A DNA stretch of 64,000 bases, taken from the NCBI RefSeq assembly GCF_003355005.1, contig NZ_CP029985.1, forward strand, positions 3,281,475 to 3,345,474. Reading direction: 5' to 3'. The position numbers and the translations under genes are program-made. Position 1 is the stretch's first letter, and each line of letters opens with the position of its first letter. The notes under the pieces are model-generated. The model made no database searches, had not been told where the DNA came from, and saw only the letters and a program-made list of their open reading frames with translations. The stretch is from Sphingomonas sp. FARSPH. Its GTDB lineage: Bacteria; Pseudomonadota; Alphaproteobacteria; Sphingomonadales; Sphingomonadaceae. This document shows, piece after piece, positions 32,983 through 41,037 of this stretch.

Positions 32983-33273
32983 TTACAGCCGCGCGACGGT
33001 GCGTTTGAGCTTGGCGAGCGTGGGTGCGTCGAACGGCAGCGTCGCGGCGCGATTGGCCATCGCCATCAGCCGCACCGCGCCGAAACTCGCGGCAAGCCCG
33101 GTCAGCCGCGCGGTCGCATCGCGCCACGCGGCGACATCCCGCGCCGCTTCCAGCGCGGCGACCGCGTTGTGCGCGCTCTCGGAGAAAGCGATGCGCAATT
33201 CCGCGACCAGCGCGGGTTCGTCACCGACCGCAGCCGCCAAAGTCGCGTCGATCGCTCCGGGATCATAGGCCAT
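32983..33273 (-). CDS. Hpt-like helical protein lacking the phosphotransfer His
   Basis: A 96-residue all-helical protein. It fits a histidine phosphotransfer domain from ELRIAFSESAHNAVAALEAA through ARLTGLAASFGAVRLMAMA. The core Hpt pattern is H-x-L-K-G-x-A-x-x-x-G-A. Anchoring on LTG--A---GA puts Ala55 at the His position and Thr58 at the Lys position, so it should not carry phosphate. It lies upstream of the equally His-less kinase-like gene and diverges from the coiled-coil gene at 33374. It may act as a docking module. Domain call is moderate because the protein is short and divergent. Confidence 0.6.
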   Translation of the reverse strand: MAYDPGAIDATLAAAVGDEPALVAELRIAFSESAHNAVAALEAARDVAAWRDATARLTGLAASFGAVRLMAMANRAATLPFDAPTLAKLKRTVARL

Positions 33274-33373
33274 TGCGTTGTTCCTAGGCGCAACGGCTTA
33301 ACGCTTCGTTGCGGTTTGGCTTTGGTGATGGCGCAAAACACGGTTAAGTTCGCGCCCGACAAAAGGGGGTTCC

Positions 33374-35668
33374 ATGATCGTCGACATGCGGGCGGACGCC
33401 GGCAGCAGCAGCCATGCGGAACACGCGGCGATCGCCCCGCATCGTCATGCGGACGACACGCTCGACCTGATCGGACCGGACGATGCCTGGACGCTGGAGG
33501 CGGAGCCGGAGGCTGCGCCGCGTCGCTGGGTGCTGCCTGCCGCTGCGCTCGCGCTGTCCCTGCTCTGGCTCGGCGGCATGTTGTGGTTGGTGCGCAACGA
33601 CATCCGCCTGCTCCCGCCCGTCGGTCTGGTCGAGCTGATCGCCGCGCTCGCCGTCGTACCGGCGCTGATCGGCATCCTGTGCCTGCTCGTGATGCGGACG
33701 AGCCGGGCGGAGGCGCGCCGGTTTGGCGACACCGCGCGCACTATGCGGGCCGAAGCGGCGAACCTGGAGCGGACGGTCGGCGTCCTTGCCCGTTCACTCG
33801 ACGCCAACCGGCGCGTCCTCGCCGAACAGATCACCAGCCTGATGACGATGGGCGATGGCGCCAACGAACGGCTGCTCGCGGTCGGTCGCGGCCTGTCAGG
33901 CGAGATCGCGGCGGCCGATGCGCACGCCCGCACCTTGCGCGACGCGGCCAATGCCGCGCAGGCGAGCGTCGACGTACTGCTCGCCACCCTGCCCCGTGCG
34001 CACGATGAGATTGTCGACGCGCGCGACCAGCTCGAAGCGAGCGGCGTCACCGCCGGCCGCCATGCCGCCGCGCTCGAAGGGCAGCTCGCGGCGCTCGCCG
34101 AGCGCGGGCGCGAGGCCGACCTGATCGCCGGCGGCGCGGCGCAGCGTCTTGCCGCACACCTTGCCCGGATGGAAGCGACCAGCGAGACGGCGGGCGCACG
34201 GCTCGAAACGGTCACCAGCGAGATGTCCGACGCGGTCGACGCGCTGCTCGGCCGCACCGCGGATGCGGTCGACGAGGCGCGCAAGGGCATCGCGACGCAG
34301 GGCGATGCGATGCTCGCGATGTTGCGCGCCAACCAGGCCGCGCTCGACAGCGCCGCCCGCGACAGCGCCGATGCGCTCGCCGAACGGATCGGCGCCGTCG
34401 AGGACGTCATAGACCGCGTCGTCACGCGGCTCGAGCGCCACCGCGCCGCCAGCGACGACCTGATCGTTGTCATCGATGCGGAGATCGATCGCGTCGAACA
34501 GCGGATGGACGTGCTGCACACGCAGGGGATCGAGCGCTCGCAGATGCTCGCCGCTTCGATCAGCGCGCTCGGCGGATCGGCGGATGCGATGACCGAGGCG
34601 CTGCGCACCGGCGAGGCGATGGCGACACGCACCATCGGCACTACCGAATCGTTGCTCATCGCGCTCGACGCGGCGTCGCGCGAAATCGATGAAACCCTTC
34701 CTGAGGCGCTGACCCGGCTCGACGCGAAGATCGCGGCGAGCAAGCAGGTCGTCGTCGCCGCCAAGCCCGAGCTGCTCGCGCTCGTCACCGCCGCGGAAAG
34801 CACGCACGACGCGATCGAGGCGATCGCCGGTGTCATCGCCGAACAGCGCCGCACGCTCGATCACCTGTCGAACACGCTGCTCCAGACGCTCAACGAAGGG
34901 CGTGGCAAGGCCGATGCGCTGGGCACGATGGTCGACGAGACGATCGGCCGCACCCACCGCTTCGCCGAAGAGGCCGCGCCGCGCCTGGTCGAGGCGCTGC
35001 TGCGCGTGCGCGACACCGCGTCGAGTGCCGCGGACAAGGCACGCGAAACGCTCGCCGCAGTGATCCCGGAGGCGGCCCAGGCGCTCGAACAGGCCAGTGG
35101 CGAGGCGATGCGCCGCGCCGCCGGCGACACCGTCGAACGCCAGGTCCGCGCGATCGCGGACGCGACCGAACAGGCCGTCGCCGCGGCAACGCGTGCCACC
35201 GAACGTCTGTCGGATCAGGTGCAGGATATCCTCGACAAGACCGCGCTCGTCGAAACGCGGATCGAGGACGCGCGCGCCGACCGCGAGGAGGCCGATCGCA
35301 ACAGCTTCGCGCGCCGCGCCTCGCTGCTGATCGAATCGCTCAATTCCGCCGCGATCGACGTGACAAAGGCATTCGCGCCGGAAGTGTCCGACAGCGCCTG
35401 GGCCGCCTATCTCAAGGGGGATCGCGGCGTCTTTACCCGCCGCGCGGTGCGTATCCTCGAACCCGCCGATGCGCGCGAGATCGCCCGCCTGTATGACGAC
35501 GACGCGGTCTTTCGCGAAACCGTCAACCGCTACATCCACGATTTCGAAGGCATGCTGCGCACCATCCTCGCGCAGCGCGACGGCTCACCGCTCGGCGTTA
35601 CATTGCTGTCGTCCGATATGGGCAAACTCTACGTCGCGCTGGCGCAGGCGATCGAACGCCTGCGCTAA
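33374..35668 (+). CDS. large two-TM coiled-coil membrane protein (polarity-factor-like)
   Basis: A 764-residue protein. It has a short acidic N-terminus, TM helices at about residues 52-72 and 84-107, then about 520 residues of nearly uninterrupted Ala/Glu/Arg/Asp-rich helix with heptad character. A distinct C-terminal domain follows (about 650-764: RRASLLIESLNSAAIDVTKAF, FRETVNRYIHDFEGML, LLSSDMGKLYVALAQAIERL). The two N-terminal TM helices plus a long cytoplasmic coiled coil resemble Caulobacter TipN in architecture, and the ordered C-terminus suggests a partner-binding site. GGGGG lies five bases before ATG 33374. Identity with TipN is not claimed. Confidence 0.68.
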   Translation: MIVDMRADAGSSSHAEHAAIAPHRHADDTLDLIGPDDAWTLEAEPEAAPRRWVLPAAALALSLLWLGGMLWLVRNDIRLLPPVGLVELIAALAVVPALIGILCLLVMRTSRAEARRFGDTARTMRAEAANLERTVGVLARSLDANRRVLAEQITSLMTMGDGANERLLAVGRGLSGEIAAADAHARTLRDAANAAQASVDVLLATLPRAHDEIVDARDQLEASGVTAGRHAAALEGQLAALAERGREADLIAGGAAQRLAAHLARMEATSETAGARLETVTSEMSDAVDALLGRTADAVDEARKGIATQGDAMLAMLRANQAALDSAARDSADALAERIGAVEDVIDRVVTRLERHRAASDDLIVVIDAEIDRVEQRMDVLHTQGIERSQMLAASISALGGSADAMTEALRTGEAMATRTIGTTESLLIALDAASREIDETLPEALTRLDAKIAASKQVVVAAKPELLALVTAAESTHDAIEAIAGVIAEQRRTLDHLSNTLLQTLNEGRGKADALGTMVDETIGRTHRFAEEAAPRLVEALLRVRDTASSAADKARETLAAVIPEAAQALEQASGEAMRRAAGDTVERQVRAIADATEQAVAAATRATERLSDQVQDILDKTALVETRIEDARADREEADRNSFARRASLLIESLNSAAIDVTKAFAPEVSDSAWAAYLKGDRGVFTRRAVRILEPADAREIARLYDDDAVFRETVNRYIHDFEGMLRTILAQRDGSPLGVTLLSSDMGKLYVALAQAIERLR

Positions 35669-35674
35669 AGCCGA

Positions 35675-35689
35675 TCCAGCGAGGCTGGA
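35675..35689. terminator. short hairpin after the coiled-coil gene
   Basis: TCCAGC (35675-35680) pairs with GCTGGA (35684-35689) over a GAG loop, seven bases after the stop of the coiled-coil gene and before a convergent small gene. No U-tract; weak candidate. Confidence 0.25.
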
Positions 35690-35749
35690 CGGCGAAGAAG
35701 CGCGAATAGCTGCCCCTTGACCGGCGTCGGACGCGCGGGGAGCGAACGG

Positions 35750-35905
35750 TCAGTGCGGGCGCGCGCCGGAGCCGCAGGCGTCGATCAGCAGGTCGTCGAT
35801 AACCGCGGCGACGCGCGCCGCCGCGAGGGTCTCGCCCTGCTCGTCCATCAGTGAGAGCGCCTGTTTGAGCAGGTCGAGCACGCGGCGTCGCGTATCCTCC
35901 ATCAT
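35750..35905 (-). CDS. 51-aa helical protein of unknown function
   Basis: A short acidic helical protein (MMEDTRRRVLDLLKQALSLM, then DEQGETLAAARVAAVIDDLL). The tandem ATG at 35905/35902 has a purine-rich Shine-Dalgarno (GAGGCGGGA) just upstream. A further upstream GTG/ATG would add an Arg/His-rich extension that looks non-coding. Short proteins of this helical 'LDLL-A-LLDE-G---AA' type recur as hypotheticals in Alphaproteobacteria. No function can be given. The 127 bases upstream, toward DUF1467, hold no gene. Confidence 0.5.
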   Translation of the reverse strand: MMEDTRRRVLDLLKQALSLMDEQGETLAAARVAAVIDDLLIDACGSGARPH

Positions 35906-36032
35906 TCCCGCCTCTTCGCGTCCACATCCTCGGGTGATGCGTAGGCGGACGTGTACAGCATGTAGCTTACGTGAAACTGACATGAGATGGTGCCGGTGAT
36001 ATTTTTCTAGTGCCGCTGGCGCGCACCGCGCG

Positions 36033-36317
36033 TCAGCTGTCGTTATAGATGACGTCGGGATTGAACAGGTCGAGCATCCGCGGCGTCACCCAGCCGAACT
36101 CGTAATTGGCGACGAACAGCATGAACAGGATCGTCGCCACGATCGTCACGCGGACGACGAGCCGCCCCAGGTGGAATTCGTGCGGCGCGCTCTCCGCCTG
36201 CCCCGGCACGTGATCCCCCCCTGCCTCGCGGGTCGTCCGCACGCCCCAGGGCAGCACCAGGAAGACGGAGAAGGCCCAGAACAGGACGTAAATCGCCAGC
36301 ATCGACGTCCAGCGCAT
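36033..36317 (-). CDS. DUF1467 family membrane protein
   Basis: A 94-residue inner-membrane protein. Two TM helices (about residues 5-25 and 55-75) flank a cytoplasmic or periplasmic loop containing LPWGVRTTREAGG, the DUF1467 hallmark (LP-GVR-Q-E-G). ATG 36317 follows GGGGAGGAACCG, a strong Shine-Dalgarno. It ends the nuo-birA-coaX-rnj series, the usual alphaproteobacterial position of this gene. Function unknown. Confidence 0.85.
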   Translation of the reverse strand: MRWTSMLAIYVLFWAFSVFLVLPWGVRTTREAGGDHVPGQAESAPHEFHLGRLVVRVTIVATILFMLFVANYEFGWVTPRMLDLFNPDVIYNDS

Positions 36318-36350
36318 CGGTTCCTCCCCGCTCTTCTTCCGGCGTCGCGA

Positions 36351-37991
36351 TCAGGCCTGGACGATCAGCACGTCGACGATCGGCTTCTTGCCCGTCCAGC
36401 GCGTCGCGACGCGGCGCACCGCCAGGCGAATGTCCTCGCGCCGGCGCTCGATCTCGCGCTTGCCGCCGTTCAGCGCCTCCTGCGCCGCAGCGGCGGCATC
36501 CTCGACGAAGGCAAGCCGGTCTTCCTCGACCGGCACGCCCTGCACGCGCACCTGCGGGCGGCCGATGCCGCGCCCGTTGCGATCGACCGCGACCGCGACC
36601 GAAATCTGGCCGTTGATCGCCAGCTTGCGCCGCTCGTTGATCGTCGATCCGTCGGCAGGCAGGATCACGTCGCCGTCCAGCACCAGCCGGCCGACGCCGG
36701 CATGGCCGATCTTCGCGGCCTTGCCTGGCAGCAGGCGGACGATCTCGCCGTCGCTCTGCACCACCGCCTGCGGCACACCCTGCGCCTGTGCGTAGCGTGC
36801 ATGCTCCATCATGTGGCGCATCTCGCCGTGCACCGGCACCAGCAGCTCGGGGCGGATCCATTGATACATCTGCGCCAGCTCCGGGCGACCCGGGTGGCCG
36901 GAGACGTGGACGTGCGCCTGCCGCTCGGTCACCATCCGGACGCCCTTGGCCGCCAGCGTGTTCTGGATCTTGCCGATCGCGATCTCGTTGCCCGGGATCT
37001 GCTTCGACGAGAAGATGACCGTATCGCCCTCGTCCAGCTTGATCGTATGGCTGCCGTCGGCGACGCGCGCCAGCGCCGCGCGCGGTTCGCCCTGGCCGCC
37101 GGTGGCGACGATCAGCACCTTGTTCTTGGGCAGCCGCATCGCCGTCTCGGGATCGACCGTCTCGGGAAAATCGCCGAGGTAGCCGCACGCGCGCGCGACC
37201 TTCAGGATCCGGTCGAGCGAGCGCCCGGTGACGCACAATTTACGCCCCGTCTCGCGTGCGACCTTGCCCAAGGTGTGGAGCCGCGCCGCGTTCGACGCGA
37301 AGGTCGTCACCAGCACGCGACCGCGCGCCTTGGCGATCGTCTCGGCAAGGCCGCGGCGCACCGACGATTCGGAGCCAGAAGCGTCCTCGTTGAACACGTT
37401 GGTCGAATCGCACACCAGCACGTCGATCCCGGCATCGCCGATCTTGGCCAGCGTCTCGCCGCTGGTCGGCTTGCCGATCACCGGATGCGGATCGAGCTTC
37501 CAGTCGCCGGTGTGGAACACGCGGCCCGCCGCGGTCTCGATCACCAGCGCGTTCGGCTCGGGGATGGAATGCGACAGTTCGACGAAACGGATGCCGAACG
37601 GCCCGATCGTCTCCGATCCGCCCGGCTGCACGACGCGCAGCTTGACGCGGTTGGCGTTGCCCTCTTCCTCCAGCTTGCCGCGGATCAGGCCCGCGGTGAA
37701 CGGCGTCGCGTACAGCGGCACGCCCAGGTCCTCGGCCAGATACGGCAGCGCGCCGATATGATCCTCATGCCCGTGGGTCAGGACGATACCGACCAGATCG
37801 TCACGACGATCCTCGATGAAGGCGAGGTCGGGCAGGATCAGGTCGATGCCGGGATAGGCGGCGTCGGCGAAGGTCACGCCGCAATCGACCATCAGCCACT
37901 TGCCGGCATGGCCATACAGGTTGACGTTCATGCCGATCTCGCCTGAGCCGCCGAGCGCACAGAAGAGCAGTTCGTTATTCTTGGGAGTCAT
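36351..37991 (-). CDS. rnj: ribonuclease J
   Basis: A 546-residue metallo-beta-lactamase/beta-CASP RNase with 5'-exo and endonuclease activity in RNA processing and decay. The MBL metal motif THGHEDHIGALPYL (HxHxDH, about residues 72-85), a further metal His in FHTGDWKLD, the beta-CASP motifs, and a VPVHGEMRHMMEHA segment mark RNase J. I used ATG 37991; the codon before it is a TTG also in frame. It lies 55 bases downstream of coaX, in the order found across Alphaproteobacteria. Confidence 0.94.
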   Translation of the reverse strand: MTPKNNELLFCALGGSGEIGMNVNLYGHAGKWLMVDCGVTFADAAYPGIDLILPDLAFIEDRRDDLVGIVLTHGHEDHIGALPYLAEDLGVPLYATPFTAGLIRGKLEEEGNANRVKLRVVQPGGSETIGPFGIRFVELSHSIPEPNALVIETAAGRVFHTGDWKLDPHPVIGKPTSGETLAKIGDAGIDVLVCDSTNVFNEDASGSESSVRRGLAETIAKARGRVLVTTFASNAARLHTLGKVARETGRKLCVTGRSLDRILKVARACGYLGDFPETVDPETAMRLPKNKVLIVATGGQGEPRAALARVADGSHTIKLDEGDTVIFSSKQIPGNEIAIGKIQNTLAAKGVRMVTERQAHVHVSGHPGRPELAQMYQWIRPELLVPVHGEMRHMMEHARYAQAQGVPQAVVQSDGEIVRLLPGKAAKIGHAGVGRLVLDGDVILPADGSTINERRKLAINGQISVAVAVDRNGRGIGRPQVRVQGVPVEEDRLAFVEDAAAAAQEALNGGKREIERRREDIRLAVRRVATRWTGKKPIVDVLIVQA

Positions 37992-38046
37992 CAATATCTT
38001 TCGGTGAAATTCTGGGGCGCCCGCCAGGCCGGTCGGCGCGAGCGCG

Positions 38047-38829
38047 TCAGGATACGATATGGGCTCTTTCGGCCATGATCGCCAGCCCCTGTATGGTGAG
38101 GTCGGGCTCGACGATGTCGAACGCGGCGATGTGCCGTTCGAACAGGATGGCGAGGCCGCCCGTCGCGATCACCTTCACCGGGCGGCCGACCTCCGCCTTC
38201 AATCGCGCGACGAGCCCCTCTATCATCGCGATATAGCCCCAGAAGATGCCGATATGCATCTGGTCGACCGTATTGCGCCCGATGACGCTGGTCGATGCCG
38301 GCGCCTCGATCGCGATCCGCGGCAGCTTCGCGGCGGCACTGACCAGCGCGTCGAGCGACAGGTTGATGCCCGGCGCGATGATCCCGCCCTTGTACGCGCC
38401 GCGATAGTCGCTGACGTCGAACGTCGTCGCGGTGCCGAAGTCGATGACGATCAGGTCGCCGGCATGCAGCGCATGCGCCGCGATCGTGTTGACCGCGCGG
38501 TCGGCCCCCAAATTCTGCGGTTCGTCGACGTCGAGCGCGATGCCCCATTCCACCGGCGCGCGCCCGGCGATCAGCGCTTCGGTCTTGAAATATTTGCTGC
38601 TCAGCACCTGAAGATTGTGCAGCGCGCGCGGCACCACCGTCGCGACGATCACCGCATCGACGTCCTCGCGCGCAAAGCCTTCCAGCGCGAACAACTGGCT
38701 CAGCCAGACGGCATATTCGTCCGCGGTGCGGCGCGGATCGGTGGCGATGCGCCAGCGCCCGCGGATCGCACGTCCTTCGACCAGCGCGAAGACGACGTTG
38801 GTATTGCCGGCATCGATCGCGAGCAGCAT
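38047..38829 (-). CDS. coaX: type III pantothenate kinase
   Basis: A 260-residue ASKHA-fold kinase carrying out the first step of CoA synthesis. The phosphate-1 loop is LLAIDAGNTNVVFAL (residues 2-16), the phosphate-2-like loop IDFGTATTFDV (about 125-135), and the substrate Asp lies in GADRAVNTIA (about 105). A GGLA loop (ATGGLAILFERH) is present near 220. CoaX needs a monovalent cation and is not CoA-feedback inhibited. It lies between birA and RNase J. Confidence 0.95.
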   Translation of the reverse strand: MLLAIDAGNTNVVFALVEGRAIRGRWRIATDPRRTADEYAVWLSQLFALEGFAREDVDAVIVATVVPRALHNLQVLSSKYFKTEALIAGRAPVEWGIALDVDEPQNLGADRAVNTIAAHALHAGDLIVIDFGTATTFDVSDYRGAYKGGIIAPGINLSLDALVSAAAKLPRIAIEAPASTSVIGRNTVDQMHIGIFWGYIAMIEGLVARLKAEVGRPVKVIATGGLAILFERHIAAFDIVEPDLTIQGLAIMAERAHIVS

Positions 38830-38876
38830 CGCTTCAGCCTACTCCCCTGACGACGGCCGCGCCGCCTGTTTCGTCC

Positions 38877-39578
38877 TCACGACAGGAAGACGTCGCCCGC
38901 GTGCATGACACGCCGCGTCCCGTCCGCCAAGCGGAGCACCAGCGCGCCATCGGCGTCCAGCCCCTCGAACAAGCCTTCGGCGCGATGCCCGTCCGGCATG
39001 TGTACTGAAAGCGCGCTGCCCACCGGATGCGCCGCAGCCAGCCACGCCGCGCGCACCGCCGCGAACCCCTGCACCCGCCAGATCTCCAGCCAGCGCGCGA
39101 AGACCTCCGCCAGCACCCCGACCAGCGTCGCGGCATCGATAACGCAGCCCGCCGCGGCCAGACTCGTCGTCGCGCGGTCGGGCAGGTCGGGGTGGTGCGC
39201 CACGTTGACGCCGATCCCCACGACCAACGCCTCGCCGCTCCGCTCGAGCAGGATGCCGGACAGTTTCGCGCCATCGATCAGCACGTCGTTGGGCCATTTC
39301 AGCATAGCGCGGCCCGGCAGATAAAGGTCCAGCGTCTCGTGCAACGCGACCGCGGCGACCAGCGCCAGCGATGCGGGTGGCGGATCGGTCGGCCGCAGCC
39401 GGACGAGCGTGCTCGCATACAGATTGCCCGGCGGCGACTGCCACGCCCGCCCCTGCCGCCCCCGCCCCGCGGTCTGCCGTTCGGCACGCAGCCACTCCCC
39501 CTCGCGCGCGCCGAGCGTCGCGAGGTGAAGCTGGTCGGCATTGGTCGATCCCGTCTCGACGATGGTGCGGATCGTCAC
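38877..39578 (-). CDS. birA: biotin--[acetyl-CoA-carboxylase] ligase
   Basis: A 233-residue protein that activates biotin to biotinyl-AMP and attaches it to the carboxylase carrier protein. The biotin/ATP loop GRGRQGRAWQSPPGNLY (about residues 39-55), ETGSTN at the N-terminus, LKWPNDVLIDGAKLSGIL and a small C-terminal SH3-like domain are seen. It lacks the N-terminal HTH of E. coli BirA, so it is the ligase-only type. The start is GTG 39578, 13 bases after the nuoN stop, so it probably shares the nuo transcript. Confidence 0.94.
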   Translation of the reverse strand: MTIRTIVETGSTNADQLHLATLGAREGEWLRAERQTAGRGRQGRAWQSPPGNLYASTLVRLRPTDPPPASLALVAAVALHETLDLYLPGRAMLKWPNDVLIDGAKLSGILLERSGEALVVGIGVNVAHHPDLPDRATTSLAAAGCVIDAATLVGVLAEVFARWLEIWRVQGFAAVRAAWLAAAHPVGSALSVHMPDGHRAEGLFEGLDADGALVLRLADGTRRVMHAGDVFLS

Positions 39579-39591
39579 CGGCGAAAGGCGA

Positions 39592-41037
39592 TCAGAACAA
39601 AGCCTGTGCCGCGGCCATCGTCCACGCGGTAAGCGGCGCGATCAGCAGATAGCCGAGCGGCGAGATGAACGCCGCGGTGACGACGATCAGGCCGCCTTCC
39701 AGCTTGCTGTCGCCCGGCCCGAACGCGGGCGCGGGATCGTCGAAGTACATCGTCTTGACGACGCGCAGATAATAATAGGCGCCGATCACCGAGGCGACGT
39801 AACCGATCACCGCCAGCGGGAAGAGCCCCGCCGCGATCGCCGCGTCGAACACCGCGAACTTGGCATAAAAGCCGAACAGCGGCGGGATGCCCGCGAGGCT
39901 CAGCATGAACATCATCAGCGCAAAGGCCAGGCCCGGCCGGTTGCGCGACAGGCCGCTCAGCGACGCAATGCTCTCCACCGGCTGACCGTCCGCATCGCGC
40001 ATCTGCAACACGATCAGGAACGAACCCAGCGTCATCACGACATAGATGGTGAGGTAAACCAGCACCGCCGACACGCCGGTCGGCGTGCCCGCAGCAAGGC
40101 CGATCAGCGCGAAGCCGACGTTGTTGATCGACGAATAGGCGAGCAGCCGCTTGATGTTGGTCTGCCCCACCGCCGCGACCGCGCCGAGGATGATCGAGGC
40201 GAGCGCCGCGAAGATCACGATCTGGCGCCACTGGTCCGTCGCCGGGCCCATCGCCTCGACCGCGACACGCACGGCGAGGCCCATCGCCGCGACCTTCGGC
40301 GCGGACGCGAAGAAGGCGGTGACCGGCGTCGGCGCGCCTTCGTAGACGTCGGGCGTCCACATGTGGAACGGCACCGCCGAAATCTTGAAGGCGAGACCCG
40401 CAAACACGAACACCAGCCCAAAGAGCAGGCCGAGCGAGCGCGTGCCGGCATAGGCCTGCGCGATCCCGTCGAACAACGTCGTGCCCGAGAAGCCGTAGAC
40501 CAGGCTGATGCCGTAGAGCAGGATGCCGCTCGCCAGCGCGCCGAGCACGAAGTATTTGAGGCCCGCTTCCGCCGAACGCGTGTCGCGCCGCATGAAGCTC
40601 GCCAGCACATAGGCCGCAAGGCTCTGCAGCTCGAGCCCGACGTACAGCGTCAGCAGGTCGCTCGCCGACACCATGATGCCCATTCCCGCCGCGGATAGCA
40701 GGATCAGCACCGGATATTCGGGGCGCAGATCGTCGCCGCTGGTGCGCCGGAAGAAGGTCGGCGCCATCAGGATGGCGACCGCCGCGGCAGGGAAGATCAG
40801 CAGCTTGGCGAAACCGGCGAAGGCGTCCGCGCGGTAAAGACCCTCGAACGCGACACCCCCGCTCGATGCGGGTCCGGCGACCGCGACACACGCGCCCGCC
40901 AGCACCGCGACCGCGGCCCACGAGATCGCACGGGTCGAACCCTGCCCGCCCCAGGCGGCAACGAGCATCAGGACGATGGCGCCGACGCCCAGGATCACCT
41001 CGGGCAGCGTCATGGCGAGATTGGCGGCGTAATCCAT
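39592..41037 (-). CDS. nuoN: NADH-quinone oxidoreductase subunit N
   Basis: A 481-residue antiporter-like proton-pumping subunit of complex I with about 14 TM helices. Conserved features include the Lys-bearing GLKYFVLGALASGILLYG helix, AVPFHMWTPDVYEGAPTP (the proton-motif loop) and LLAYSSINNVGFALIGL. The ATG overlaps the nuoM stop (ATGA). It is the last subunit gene of the operon before birA. Confidence 0.95.
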   Translation of the reverse strand: MDYAANLAMTLPEVILGVGAIVLMLVAAWGGQGSTRAISWAAVAVLAGACVAVAGPASSGGVAFEGLYRADAFAGFAKLLIFPAAAVAILMAPTFFRRTSGDDLRPEYPVLILLSAAGMGIMVSASDLLTLYVGLELQSLAAYVLASFMRRDTRSAEAGLKYFVLGALASGILLYGISLVYGFSGTTLFDGIAQAYAGTRSLGLLFGLVFVFAGLAFKISAVPFHMWTPDVYEGAPTPVTAFFASAPKVAAMGLAVRVAVEAMGPATDQWRQIVIFAALASIILGAVAAVGQTNIKRLLAYSSINNVGFALIGLAAGTPTGVSAVLVYLTIYVVMTLGSFLIVLQMRDADGQPVESIASLSGLSRNRPGLAFALMMFMLSLAGIPPLFGFYAKFAVFDAAIAAGLFPLAVIGYVASVIGAYYYLRVVKTMYFDDPAPAFGPGDSKLEGGLIVVTAAFISPLGYLLIAPLTAWTMAAAQALF

